A stretch of 64,000 nucleotides of DNA, from assembly GCF_020740795.1 (NCBI RefSeq), contig NC_067291.1, positions 13,520,780 to 13,584,779 of the forward strand, written 5' to 3'. A program made the position numbers and the translations under genes. Origin of the DNA: Apus apus (Eukaryota > Chordata > Aves > Apodiformes > Apodidae). How positions within the stretch are numbered: the stretch's first letter is position 1; each line of letters begins with the position of its first letter. Positions 1-11,608 of the stretch are shown in pieces. Under the pieces are notes generated by a model. That model saw nothing but the letters and a program-made list of their open reading frames with translations. It did not search any database and was not told the DNA's origin.

Positions 1-2239
1 GCTGGAAACAAAGGGATGCAAGGAGAGAGGAGAAGCTGGGATGGGCATCTCAGCAGACTCGTAGGTAAAAGTTGAAAAGGAAGCACTAATTAGCACCCAG
101 ACCATCACTTTCCATTAATAGCTTGTCACCATCTCCTTGATGTTGCTGAGAGCAGAAAAGTTGGTATGTGTGATGCTTACCTGTCTCTATCTCATTAACA
201 GAAGTCAGGGTGAGAACAGACGTTTATTGCCTGCATCCAGATAGACAGGCCCTTTGCTGAACTGAGATGCAGGAGAAAGGGGGAAAGTTATGAAAAAGAT
301 GTTCATGAAACACAAGCCCATACCCATATGATGGAAACCCAAACACAGGACACTCGGATAGCTGTGCTGATGTGGGAACAGCCCCAAGGAGGCCTCCAGG
401 AGTCCTCAAGATGAAAAAAAGACTGCTTAGTTTCCCAAGTTTGCCCAACCAGAGTTCACTCTGCTAGAAACCAGAGACAGCCAAATGTCCTATTGCAAGC
501 TAGAAAGGAGGAACCCCCCAGTAAACAAAGGAAAAAAAAAAAAAAAAGTAAAAAGCCATTTCAAGCAAAGATAAATCTGCTTTGCATATAATCACCTCCA
601 AGGTAATTCTTGCAGCAGTTGAAAAAACATTAGGTCCCCTGTGTAACACAAAAAGGCCTTGCCTTTCCTTCCAACATATGCAATGGCTCCCTGAGTGCCA
701 CTGAGGAGAGGGAGTGTGCAAGGCAAGGATGCCAAGCAGTGTGTGTATCTGGAGGTGGTTACACACGTCTGCTGGTGCGACTGTGGGAGCGTGTGTGCAT
801 GTGCACCTTCCTAGGGACGCCTTCACTGTCAAGAGCACATGAATTCACTACTCAAGCTGAAGGTTCCTCAAGAGCGGGAGCCCAAACCTGCCCGGGAGTG
901 AACGAGGCAAAACCAAAAGCAAGGAAAACAACAAGGCTGGGGCTGAAGGAACAAAGGCTTCCCCCTCTGAGCTTGGAGACATCTTCGTGGCCTTTTAGTT
1001 CAGATCAAGTGTAGGCTCTGTTGACTCCCCCATCTATTCAAATGAGCTCTTTCAACAGTCTGATAGGTCTTTTTGGCTCTACGGCTTCTCTACCCCTGCA
1101 TTTGCTGTCTTCAGCCAACACAGTTAACGCCACACGCAGAAATACCGCGCTGAAGGGCCCTCGCTTAGATTGTGTGGTCAAGCACTTCCAAGTTAGGAAG
1201 TGTCCAATTTATGGCTGCCCATGCAACCTTAATTCCACCTTGCTCTGCAGCCACCCTGGCCAGGGAAAGAGGGAGCGAGCTAAAATTAGGCTGTGACCGT
1301 GTCATTACAGCCTCGTAAGGACACGGGCAGGGAGAGGCTGAATTATTGTCTCATGGTCAAACCCAAACCGGGTACCCCCCGACTTGCCAGCGCTCGCTTT
1401 GGCGCCTTCAACCCTGTACATTTTTAATATACAGAAATCACGTGCATTCTAAACATACAGAAAAATGCATTATTTATAGCTAATAAATAATAGATTGTTT
1501 ATATAAGCAAAAAGAAAAACAATCGTAGGCAAGTGTAACAAATTCCCCTCCCTCCACCCCACACCCATCCCTGCCTTTATCCTGCGTGGGCAGAGAGATT
1601 TCAAGCCCTGAGGTTCAGCACAGATTCCTGCCACTATGAAATACAGGACTAATGTTATCTGGCAGTGGCAGAAGGCTGCTCTCCTGGGGCCAGTGGGGCT
1701 GGCAGTGCCCAGGCCAATGCACCCACCTACTCTTTTTCCTCCTGGAGTCAGGACCTGGAGGAGTTTTCTCCCAGGAGCTGGGGACGTGCTGGAAGAATAT
1801 GAGCAAGGGGTGGAAGGGAGTGATGGAGTTGGCCACAACCGTCCTCCCACCTTCCCTAGCTGGTCCAGAGCTCTGCAATACAGTGCTGGGAGTCCAGGAC
1901 TTCACCCTGCTTGTGGACTGTTATTATTATTCCAGGGAAACAATAAATTTTCAATTTCCCCCTGCCCAAGAGGCAACAGAAGGGAAATCATGATTCTGAA
2001 CAATTCATAATTCAGCTAAACCTGAAAGGAATTTAAGAGACAAAGAACAAGCATTTCTTGAGCCTAAGAGCTTCCCCCGGCCGAATTTCAAGGGCCTGCA
2101 ACAAACAATGGGAGTGTCAGAGGTGCTCAAAAAGAAAAAAAAAGTTCAAGAATCTTTACAATAAAAAGTGTTAGCCAACACAGAGGTCAGAGCCAGCTCC
2201 TCCTATAATAAATAGAAAGACTATCCTACATTAACTATA

Positions 2240-2345
2240 GGAGACATTTTAATGCAGTGCCTTAGCTTCGTGCTAATTATACTTTTTCACCATATTTTGA
2301 ACCTAAGAAAAAATGTCATCAGTTAATTATAACAGATGAGGGAGT
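2240..2345. promoter_or_regulatory. AT-rich patch with homeodomain sites, candidate conserved noncoding element
   Basis: About 100 bases contain two TAATTA cores (near 2274 and 2324) in unique, non-repetitive AT-rich sequence. This resembles neural enhancer sequence near developmental microRNA genes. The call is inference from composition and motif content; no alignment was possible. Confidence 0.2.
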
Positions 2346-5313
2346 GTGAAGACTTCCTCAATAAATAATGCCTTGATATCTCATATCCAACAAGCTGCGT
2401 GCTCTGCTCTGAAGGTGCCCAGAAATATGTCCTCTTAGGAAATATATCAAGAAATGATGGTCCCATAAGCTGGCTTTGTTTCCAAGCCTTGATTTTCAGC
2501 ACAATAATTAAGTGATTTTTATGGACTAGGGAGAGTAAAAGGTCATGGGACTGCTGGAATGGTGCCAGAGAGAGTCAATGTTTAAAAATAAATAAATTCC
2601 TAAATCAAAATGAGATACAAGAGACCTCAGCAAATTCCCCCCACAGCTGCACGTGTGAGCACACAGAAGTGATTTGGTTTCTGGACCCAGATCCCATCCT
2701 TCCTTTGCTCCTGGCATCTCCACGGGAGTCTGGCATGCACAGAAAAAGTCTGGTTTTAATGAAACCAGGCCACTGCTGTCCACCTGCCCCGAAGAGGGAC
2801 CCCTGCTGCCCTGCCACCCTGGGCACAGCCCCCCGCTGCACCCATCCCTGCCGAGGCTGGTGGGCATTTGGGTCATTACGAAGGGTTCCTCAACTAAACC
2901 ATCTTTCTTTCAGCTCCCTTCCCCACCCGGCACCCCTCACTTCCCCCTCTGAAGAGCCAGGATTTGGCGTGGGAAAGATGTCTTTGGGCTTTTCACAAAT
3001 CCAGTATCCCCTTGAACCAAAACCAATTAGCCTGGCCCAAGGTCCTGCCATTGAAGGACTGTCCCTTCTTTTCAAACCCCCGCAGGCTCAATTGCTCTAA
3101 GGAGCCTGGATGTGAATGAGCAAAGCCCACTTAAAGTGGTACTTAAGGCCAGACCAGGGTGAAGGAAAAGAGAAAGCCTCTATAGGAACAGCAAGCCGAG
3201 TTTCCAAGAGACAGCTAACTGCCGGAGATTGTGTTCTTTTGCTCCCCCACTTTTTCTTTTTTTTACCCCCACTCCTGAGCTTTTGAGGCAAACGCTCCTA
3301 ACCAAACCTGAGCCCCTGAATAAATAGTAGATGGCACCTGAAAACATGAAAGCCAAAGCACTGTCCTGACTCTTTGCAGATGCTGGGAAGCCGGCCGTGG
3401 GCAGAAGGACAACCCGGCATCGTACTGGACCAAGCTCTGGTCCCAAACACATGGGCTCAGAGGGAGCCTGAGCAGCCCGAAATGACGCTTTTCCAGCTGG
3501 GCTCTTGGGCACCAAACGCTGAAATTCCCAACCTGGAAAGAGTGACTCCTGGCATCATGTGGTGGGGAAGCCAGGCAGGTAGCCACACGTCCATCTTGTG
3601 CTTGCAGCCCCCAAGGCCTTCCAGAAGCTGAGGGCGACTGAGGGGCCAGGAGGCAGCAGCACTGGTGGCAGGGGTGACAAGCAGTACCCAGTGTGCTTGC
3701 ACTGCCACGTACCAGCACCTCGGTGCTCATAGCTGGGAGGAACTCATATCACCTGCATAGATGCCAAATTAGCACCTTTCCTCCACCAAGATGTGAGAAA
3801 ACATGTTTCCAGCCTGCAGCCATGATCCCTCCCCTGGGGCACAAGCAGCACCCATCCGCAGCCACAGGCAGGATGGACCCTCCAAGCCCCTGAGCTCTGC
3901 TTCTTCTCCAGCAGCAGGAACAAAGCCAGGGCAAAACAGGTAAATGGAGGCACCATCCAGGGTGTGGGGAGGTGGGGGAGCTGAGAGAGACAAAACAAAT
4001 GGCCAAGCCCAGCCTCAAGCATCAAAACCGTCATTGCCAGGCAATTCCACAAAAATGCCCATTGATGGGATTTCATCCATAACCAAGCGGGAGGGCTCCC
4101 ACAGCCAGGCTCCTGAGGTGGCTCCTTCGAATGGCAGGGACTGAGCAGCCCCCTCTCCACCTACCCCCAAGCCCAGGTGGGTTTGGCTTCCACAAGTATC
4201 TGGTACAAACCTCCTTCACCTCATGCCTTGAGCCAAACCCACTGTATGGAGGGCAAGTTTTAGGAAAAGATGGGAAATAATGAGTTGGAACATGAAGTGT
4301 CCCAGAGCACCATTTCCCCGAGGTGAAACCCACCAATTACATTTTCCATTTATCCCCCAATGGTACACACTGATTCTTCCTTTTCTGGCTCCCTCTGCCC
4401 ATCCGCAGCTCTGCCTGAAGAACAAAGACATCACGGCCCAGCTCCAGGAACTTCACCCACATCTGGCCTACTCTGCGTCCCATCGCTCTGCTGGGAGAGT
4501 CCCACAGAGAAGAGAAACCCACTGGCAAGGATCACAAACACCAGGATTTGGACTCTTCTCCATGCACAGCCAAAAAAGGTGCCTTCCCTTCTGGGTTTGG
4601 GCTGCAAAGGGAAAAAGATCCCGCTGAAGCCAAAAGCTGTGTGAACAGGGCAAAGGGCTAAGCCACAAAGGGACCCATGTGCAGCCCAAATCCACCCTGG
4701 CCCAGAGACAGACTCTTGGGGACCCTCCTTCCACATGGCACTTAAAAAAAAACCCCACAAAACAGACAGAAAGTGAAGACGGGAAGGAGGGCTGCCAGGG
4801 ACCCTCTAAATGCAGTGGGTTATTTCACAAGCAAGGCTTTACCAGGGGGCTTTATCCACGTCCTTGCCCCCCACCCATGTGTGCACAAGCTGGGGATGCT
4901 CGTATCACCATCCCACATCACTCACTGCCTCCTCCTTCATTAATGAGGGGGACACCTCCACGCCTCCCCCAGACACCCGGGGGTTCAGGCCAACAATGGG
5001 GATGAAAATGAAGAATTTTAGAACCAGTAAAAATTTCTCTCTCCTGGAAACTAAAGGCCAAATTGCTCACTCTCTGTCTCAACCCCCTTTGAAGGGAACT
5101 ATTCCAGGATATGCGAACCAAGCCCATGGACTGAAAATTACCTGAAAAATCACCTGAGAATAGGCAATTTTGGGGACAAAAAAAATGTGGGAGTCAAGGG
5201 TGGTTTCCAGCTCAATTGCTGATCCAATAGCAAGGTAAAAAAGCTTGCAACAATCCTTTGTAAGAGTTCACATGTAGACAAGGATTTGCACACTTCCATT
5301 TTATTTCATAAAA

Positions 5314-5386
5314 TTATATATATGTATATATCTGTATTTATATACACACACAAATACCTTTATTATATGTGTGTATATATATATTT
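5314..5386. repeat. TA/TG/CA-rich microsatellite
   Basis: Runs of TA alternate with TGTA, CACA and TGTG dinucleotides over about 70 bases. No gene is involved. Confidence 0.8.
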
Positions 5387-5519
5387 TTCCCCCTCAGGTC
5401 CTCTTTTTATATTTGCACCTTTTGCAATTATAAAAGCCAGGGACAGAAATACCTCCTGGGTTCTGCCAGTGCAGAAACACTTCCACCAAACAGATTTTCT
5501 CTAACACGCTGGTCGAATG

Positions 5520-6110
5520 ATTCCTCCTGAATTATATTCATTAGGAATTTGAATGTTTCTTTCCTCCATCCCCCATCAAATCATTACTCCGGAATAAATG
5601 CATTCATCAACCACCTTGCTCAGTTCCCTCCTGCTTTGTTCAGTCTAGTTTTAAAGCATCTCCACTGAAACCATTTGCACCTGACTCAATCCTAGCATAT
5701 GGAAAGGGGAAAAGAAATAAATAGGAGAGGAATTGAGTGCCACTCACAATATTGTGGAAATAATTGGAAAATTATTTCTTAAAAGTAACCAACATAATAA
5801 AAGGGGGAAAGGACTACATTCCCTCCTCCCCATCTCCGAGCTCTTCCACAATTTCTGGGATTGCATCGAGCATACATATTCCAGATGGGCTGGAGGGAAG
5901 GAGGTTGGATCTTAATGACACGTCTTTCGCTGCCTTTGGAATGAATGATTCATTCGGATCTCGCCGAGACTCGATGCCACAGTTGAGTTACATTTCTAGA
6001 AAATCCGTATCTTTAATTCTGGCGCTGCGTGTGGGACCCAGCAAATCATGGAATTACTGCTGTAACTTCGGATTAGTAACGCTTTCTAAATGATAGTCTA
6101 ATTCCAGGCC
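5520..6110. promoter_or_regulatory. Candidate conserved enhancer block
   Basis: This is a unique, moderately AT-rich block without repeats and without a convincing reading frame. It contains several ATTA/TAAT cores, an E-box CAGATG at 5882-5887 and GGAATG (TEAD-type) motifs near 5938. It sits about 1.6-2.2 kb past the mir-9-3 hairpin on the transcript strand. The motif mixture fits a neural enhancer, but it is a guess from sequence texture. Cross-species alignment would decide. Confidence 0.25.
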
Positions 6111-6870
6111 TTCATGCTTTTCAGCGTTCACACTCACACAGCCTTTTCCCTGGGAGGCTTCCTGCGGAATTAGTGCTGGCGTCTTCATCTTTCTCTGCCC
6201 TTTTTAATTTCTCCAATGACTTCTCATTAGAATATATCATAACAACAGCTCCTCAGAACTTTTCTTTCTCCCGGTATAGCCAAATTCAGGCTGAGATCCT
6301 TTTCCCTGACACTGGCTATGGTGGTGCTTTGCTGGCCCTGGAAGGGTGCAGGGGCACATTTAGCTTGGCGGGCCTACGTGGCTTCTGACGCCATTACCCC
6401 GTGCACCGGGAAGTGGGAAACCTGCCTCCGAGGTGTGCAGGGCTCCGCACGCCGCTGGGCTCAGCCCTCTGCTCCTACCCGCTCGGCTCGGTGAGGGATG
6501 CCCAGCCGCAAAGGATGGAGCGGGGTGTCCATCCTCTCCGAGCCGTGGGAGCACCTTTCCCCACCCTCCCCATCTCCCACAGCGGCTCCCGGGGGGGCAA
6601 ACAGCCCACCCGCAACCCCCGCCACGGGAAGCTTCTCCTCGGCAGCCTCCGCGGAGCTGTCGGGGCCGGCGCGGGGTGGCGGGGACCGTCCCTGCGGGAT
6701 GCGAGGGGCTGGCGATGATGCCCCCCGGGGTGCTGGGGGGGGGCAGAGAAGCCCGGTCCCGGCCAGGGGCGCTCGCCCCACGCCAGCTGGGAAAACGTGC
6801 CGGGAAGGCTCGGCGGAGAGCGCGGTGCTTTGTGTCGCCATGGGAACGGAATGCAGATTTGCCAATTGCC

Positions 6871-6934
6871 TTTTTTTTTTTTTTTTTCGTTCTTTCTTGC
6901 CTTTTTTTTTTTCTTTTTTTCCTTTTTTTCCTCT
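6871..6934. repeat. T-rich low-complexity tract
   Basis: Poly-T runs are broken only by single C or G positions over about 60 bases. Confidence 0.85.
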
Positions 6935-7661
6935 TCTCCTTACATTAATATTTGCCAGGCACTGTAATGCATATTATGTTTCAACTTCTCGGGCTTGCAG
7001 TAGAGGTGAGAGGAGGCTTCGTGCCTTAGCAAGAAGCTCGGCTCCCAAAGAAGCCCCAGGGTGGGCGGCTGCACACGCCGGAAAGGTGAACCCAGTAGCA
7101 GGACCCCTTCCCTGGACACCCCCTGCCCTGGAGATATCCTGCCCCCAGCTACGGACAAAAGCAACAGCCACCGCACGAGAAAAGTGATCACATTATCACC
7201 AACTTGACCTTCCAAAGGGAGGCCAGGATCAAACCCAAAGCCGAAAAAATAAAGAGAGAGGATGTGAGAGAGAAGAAAAGGGAAAATAGCCAAAACCCGG
7301 GGTTTTTCGAGGTGTGACTCGCAAGCTGGGACCGGGGCACGGGGTGTTGTTTGGGGAGGGCGCTCACTCTCTCCCCCACAGAGCCGAGACACCCGGCAGC
7401 CTAGAAGCGAATGTCGAGGTGCGTTTAACCGAGTGTTAAGCCCCGGGTTTCTCTGGCAATGAAAGCATTCGCGCAGGGCTCGCCTCCCTCCCCCCGGCCA
7501 TCCCGCCTGCTGCCGCGGAGCCCCGAGCTGCCGCTGCCCCGAACAGCCCGACGGGGAGGGCGCGGAGCCACAGCCCTTACCTGGAGCCCCGAGGGCGGCT
7601 GGGCGGGTCGCTTCTGCACCGCCGGTCCCGCTGCGGCCGCTTCCCCAGGGCGAGCAGGTCT

Positions 7662-7751
7662 GGAAGTCATTTCTACTTTCGGTTATCTAGCTTTATGATG
7701 GCTCCACAACACTCATACAGCTAGATAACCAAAGACAGAAACATCCCTCCG
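7662..7751 (-). ncRNA. MIR9-3: mir-9-3 precursor hairpin (miR-9-5p and miR-9-3p)
   Basis: On the - strand the complement of 7713-7735 equals miR-9-5p (seed CUUUGGU/UUUGGUU), and the complement of 7675-7696 equals miR-9-3p (formerly miR-9*). They are joined by a 16-base loop and form one long hairpin; the flanks extend pairing through TTTCT/AGAAA. A CNNC motif lies about 18 bases past the 3p arm, as expected for Drosha substrates. The locus is assigned to mir-9-3 rather than mir-9-1 or mir-9-2 because the loop resembles human mir-9-3 (..GAGCC.TC..) and because POLG, FANCI and RLBP1 are linked to it, as in human. miR-9 acts in neural progenitors, and known targets include REST and HES1. The transcription start on the - strand is not identified; it should lie at higher coordinates in the CpG domain. 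Confidence 0.97.
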
Positions 7752-7765
7752 TCGGGGATGCCGGC

Positions 7766-7803
7766 CATCCGTCCGTCCGTCCGTCCGTCCTTCCATCCGT
7801 CCG
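7766..7803. repeat. CCGT tetranucleotide repeat
   Basis: Five exact GTCC units are flanked by variant ATCC/TTCC units, directly beside the mir-9-3 hairpin on its upstream side. Confidence 0.9.
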
Positions 7804-7875
7804 CTCCAGGGTGCGAGCGCGGCCGGGGCACGGCGGCCGGGAGCTGCCACCGGGAACCACACACACACATGTATT

Positions 7876-7980
7876 AAAAAAAAAAAAGAAAGAAAAAAAA
7901 AAAAAAGAGAAAAAAAAAAAAAGAGAAAAAAAAAAGAGAAAAAAAAGAGAAAAAAAAAAAAAGAGAGAAAAAAAAGGAAA
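7876..7980. repeat. Poly-A / GA-rich tract
   Basis: About 105 bases of A runs are separated by single or double G (A-n GAGA type). On the - strand this is a poly-pyrimidine tract about 130-230 bases upstream of the mir-9-3 hairpin, so it would be transcribed in the primary transcript as a long U/C tract. Confidence 0.9.
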
Positions 7981-8100
7981 TAGAGTAAAAGATCAATAGA
8001 ATGCGGAGAGGACGAGCCGGGACTGAGCCCCGGGCGCACGGCACCGCCGGCTGCGGGGCTGCCGCGGCAGCTCAGGGCGGGCTGCGGGGAGCCGAACCGC

Positions 8101-8142
8101 GCCGTACCGGGCCGTGCCGGGCCGTGCCGGGCCGTGCCGGGC
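8101..8142. repeat. 10-bp tandem repeat GCCGTGCCGG
   Basis: There are four head-to-tail copies of the decamer; the first differs by one base (GCCGTACCGG). It is CpG-rich and lies between mir-9-3 and the CRE-CCAAT promoter-like site. Confidence 0.9.
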
Positions 8143-8258
8143 GCGGGGGCTGCGCGGGGGCCGCTCCCGCCGCCGCACCGCCCGGGCGAGGGTCCCGCGC
8201 TCCCGCCCCGCCGCCCAACTTCTACTCCCCTCGCCCGGTGATCGCCCCCTTTGGGAAG

Positions 8259-8330
8259 TGACGTCACGGCGCGCGCAGCCAATCCCTGCGCCCGCATTTA
8301 AATCAGCGCCCCCTTTCCCGCGCTTTCCAG
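8259..8330 (+). promoter_or_regulatory. CRE-CCAAT-TATA-like promoter configuration
   Basis: A perfect TGACGTCA cAMP-response element (8259-8266) is followed by CCAAT (8279-8283) and a TATA-like ATTTAAAT (8296-8303). The order and spacing fit a + strand core promoter with a start near 8328. CRE and ATTTAAAT are palindromic, so bidirectional use is possible. It is about 0.5 kb upstream of the mir-9-3 hairpin in the sense of the - strand transcript. It could drive a divergent noncoding RNA or form part of the primary-microRNA promoter. No coding exon follows on the + strand. Confidence 0.5.
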
Positions 8331-8559
8331 CCCCGGCCCGAGCGGCAGAGGAGCGGCCGGAGCCCCCGGCACGGACGGGGCGGACCCACCGGACCGGACC
8401 TGCACGGCACCGGCCCCCCCCCCGCCGCGCCCCGGCACCCGCCGCCCTCCTGCCGCCCCGCCTGCCCCCGCGGCAGCTCCGCTCGGCCGGAGAGGGCAGG
8501 GAGAGGCGGGCAGCACCCCCGCACCGCCCGGCGCGGGGACCCACCTGAACTAACTTCCC

Positions 8560-8762
8560 TCTCCCTGTCCTCCGCGTGCCCTCCCTTTTCCCTCTCTCCC
8601 TTTTCCCTTTCTCTTCTCTCTCCCCTCTCCCTTTCCCCTCTCTCCCCTCTCCCTTTCCCCCTCTCCTCTTTCCTCTCTCCCCTTTCCTCTCTCCCTTTCC
8701 CCGACCTTTCCTTTTCCCATTCCTTTTGCTTTTCCTTCCATTTTCCTTCCCTTTCCCCCGCC
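8560..8762. repeat. Poly-pyrimidine (CCCTCTCCTTT)n tract
   Basis: About 200 bases are almost purely C and T on the + strand, made of variants of CTCTCCCTTTCC. It is interrupted only by a handful of purines. Such tracts can form triplex (H-DNA) and account for the long Lys/Arg/Gly/Glu-only reading frame on the opposite strand. Confidence 0.9.
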
Positions 8763-10748
8763 CCTTTTTTTCTACCTTACTCGGGTCCCCCCCCACGCCA
8801 TCCAGCTCACACTCCCCTCTCACACCTTCTCCTCCCCCCGCAACGCCTCTATCCCCGAGGGCAGCCCAAAGGGCACCTTTCCCCGCAGACAGACGCGGGG
8901 CCCGCCCGTGCCAAGACGCACCCGGGGGCTGGAGACTGCACCCGAGACCCGGCACAGATCCTCTCTGCCCCCCTTTTTTTTTTTTTTTTAAATTATTTCC
9001 CTTCCAGGTTCTGCTGGCTCCTGCACAGGTTCCTAACGCGACGTGTAGCGGCGAATCCGGCACGTACAAATAGCAGCAACAATAGTAATAATAAAATGCC
9101 GGGAGGTAAAGATGATTATCTGGGGTGCTTATCTGACTTCACTCCGCATTAAAAAAAAATAATAATAAAAAAATAAAATTGCAGTTCCTCGCCGCTTCTG
9201 AACATCACCTCCTTTGAAATCCGAGGTGTAAAATGGGACCTGCTACAAAACGAGGGATCCGCGAAACGAAGCGGCCGCGGCGGGAGCAGCCGCTGCTGAG
9301 CTCAGCCCTGCCGGTCCCGCCGGCTCCGGCTCCCAGCCAGCTCCGCTCGGGGCTTGTGTTTCTAACTCTCCTTGCCTCCCTCCTCCCTGCCATCCCCTTA
9401 AAAATAATAATGAAATTAAAAATAAAAAAAAATAAAAAGAAAATAAATTAAATCTACGAGCTCAATTAGCCTAAAAGCTAAAGGACCGTCGCTGCCAGCC
9501 CGTCTGCGCTCGGCGCCCAGGCGAGCCCGGCCACCTTGCCCTGCTCCCGGGAACCTCCGCTTCCCTCCCGCCTCCTGCCTAACGAGAAACGGCCCCGGGG
9601 GTACCCCGGCAGTCCCGACGAGGCTGCGGAGGGTGGGGAGAAATCTTTGCTCTGTCCCCAGCCCCTCGGTGCGTTCCCTGCTGCCCAGAGCCACCCGGGA
9701 GGGGGCTTGGCAGGGATTTCTTTTATTCTGCCAGCAGAGAGGGAGGGGGAAGAAATTGTCCTGATTCGGATCCCCTTAATTTTCTAGCCCTGGATTTTCT
9801 CCTAATTTATTACTATGGCTGTTAGGGTGATCTCTGGCAGTGTGTTCCGCAGCTGGGGTGGGGGAAAGCGTCCGCCTGCCCCACTGCCTGCGAGGAGCAG
9901 CCCGAGGCTGCGGGGACGGAGGTGACGATGAACAGGGCGGCTCGGGACGGCTGGCCTGGGCCACGGTCCGGCCTCAGTTTCCCCCTACGAGGGGCAGGCC
10001 CCGTTACTCACCGCGGGGCCCCGGCAGCGGGGAGCAGAGTGGGGCACCGCAGCAGCCTCCCCTGCTCCCGGGGCTGCTCCCGCAGCAATGCAGCCCCGCT
10101 CCGGCCCCACCGTCCCTGCGGCAGCGGCGAAGAGCCCCGGGCGGGCACAGCCAGCCCGGTCAAGCCGTAGCTCTGCCCGGCTGCCGCCGTGCAAGATCTC
10201 CGTGTCTTTCGGGCGAGGATGCTGGGGGAGAGGCACCGCACCTCGCAGGGCTGCTCGGAGCTGGGGACAGGGTCCCCTCTCAGCGCCAGGCAAAAGAGGA
10301 GGATATTTTCTTGACAGGACTATGTATAATATTATTTGTTTCTCCTGCTCCTTTTCGGTTAAGCCTGGCTGTGCTCCGAGCCCCAGCCCCGATCCGCTCC
10401 GTGCAGGCAGAGCCCCAGCACCCGGGAGAAAATTGCACCTGGCTCTTGGGGGATTTGGGGGATTTTATAGGCTTTGGATTATTTTTAATTTTTGGTTAAT
10501 ATCTCGATTTTTTTTTTTTTTTTTTGCAGCGTTGGTTTTGAGGGGTATTTTAGCGCAATTTTAGCAGGATATGTACAAAATGGCTCCTTTGGCAAAGCGC
10601 AAAGCACCAGCGAGCAGCCTTGAGAGGGATCCGAGAGGGCAGCGCCCGAAGGCAGCCCCCGTCCCGCCTCACCCAGCACCCCAGGAGAGGAAACAACGGG
10701 CGGCGGCGGGAGACCCGACGGGACGGGGATGGGCGGCCGTGACGGCGC

Positions 10749-10769
10749 GGCCCTGGCCATGGTGCTGCA
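10749..10769 (-). promoter_or_regulatory. RE1/NRSE-like REST binding site
   Basis: Read on the - strand, the 21 bases contain an intact left half CAGCACC, the spacer and GG, then CCAG and a GGGCC end. By eye this agrees with my recollection of the canonical RE1 at about 17 of 21 positions, with one further difference at the degenerate spacer. It lies about 3 kb upstream of the mir-9-3 hairpin on the transcript strand, in CpG-rich DNA. REST is a known repressor of miR-9 loci and REST mRNA is a known miR-9 target. The site could therefore be one arm of that feedback loop. Assignment rests on motif reading only. Confidence 0.5.
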
Positions 10770-10963
10770 CCGCCCGCCCGGGACAGGGACCGGGACCGCC
10801 CCCGCTGCCCGCTCCCGCCTCGGGTGACCCAGGCCTCGCCGGTAGCAACGGGAAGAGCCCCGCTGCCCAGTACCCGCCCGGTCACTGGGCCGCCTCTCAA
10901 TTATTTAACGTGATCGCTCTGTAACGAGTTCGCTGCCTTCCCCTCTTCTACGTCCTGCACGTC

Positions 10964-10971
10964 TGACGTCA
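10964..10971. promoter_or_regulatory. Perfect CRE palindrome TGACGTCA
   Basis: This is an exact CREB/ATF full site in the CpG domain, 195 bases from the RE1-like site and 3.2 kb from mir-9-3. It is one of three full sites in 4.5 kb (also 8259 and 12758). Confidence 0.6.
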
Positions 10972-11464
10972 CTTTTCTTTAATTAGGAGAAGTTATTTTT
11001 AGCCAACCTGAAGTAACCCCCCGTGCCACCCCGCCTTGAGCTGCATCTTCTCTTAATTGTTTCTGGGGGGTTGATTTTTTTTTTTTTTTCCCCCTTTTCC
11101 TCCTACAATCAGGGCTTCGCACACAAGCGGCAGCTCCCGACGTGCATGGAGGAAACGCGTTGCTTTGTTTAGCAATTAAAACCCGCCTCTGAGCAAGCTC
11201 CAGCGCTGAAAAGGCAAAGCAGCGGCGTCCCAGCCCGCGGGCTGCTCTTTTTTTCTCTCCGGCCGTCGGGGGCCGGGATCCTGGCGGGAACGGTCCCGGA
11301 CCCTCCTCGCTCGGAGGGGCGAGGTGCTGAGTGAGGTCCGGGGGGGCCAGGGGTGGAGAAACGTCGAGGGGATCCGGCAAGGTGCAGGCTCTCAGGCCAC
11401 CTGCATTGCTATGATTCGGGTTTCCTTAAGGCTGAGGCCTAAAATGTATTTCACTTCCAAGAAG

Positions 11465-11608
11465 ATACAGGAAAAAAACAACACAAAACCAAAACCAAAC
11501 CAAAACAAAAAACCAAAACAACAACAAAAAAAACCAAACAAAAACCACAAACAAAAACCCCAACCAAACCAAAAACCAAACCAAAACCCACAACCGAAAA
11601 AAACCCCA
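11465..11608. repeat. AACCAAAA-type low-complexity repeat
   Basis: About 140 bases are built of AAAACC, AAAC and ACAAC units with no G except near the end. Loose (AACCAAA)n arrays of this kind are common in bird, especially songbird, genomes; that link is from memory. Confidence 0.85.

Larger units (their letters stand above)
1..7660. other. Noncoding region downstream of mir-9-3
   Basis: No open frame here has recognisable protein features; the longest (about 143 codons at 2669-3100) is low in conserved character. The sequence is mixed unique DNA with short A or T runs, such as the A run near 531-547. On the - strand this lies downstream of the mir-9-3 hairpin. By analogy with mammalian MIR9-3HG it may hold exons of a long noncoding host transcript, but I could not place any exon. 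Two AT-rich patches that look conserved are listed separately. Confidence 0.5.

Noticed and set aside
2669-3100. 143-codon + strand frame
   Set aside because: No splice context, no family features, and overlapping frames of similar length on the other strand.
7993-9069. 358-codon open frame on the - strand rich in Lys, Arg, Gly and Glu
   Set aside because: It is a direct reading of the pyrimidine tract and GC-rich sequence; there is no domain and the composition follows the repeats.
10410-10432. Second REST-like site (CAGCACCCGGG)
   Set aside because: Only the left half matches; the right half diverges.
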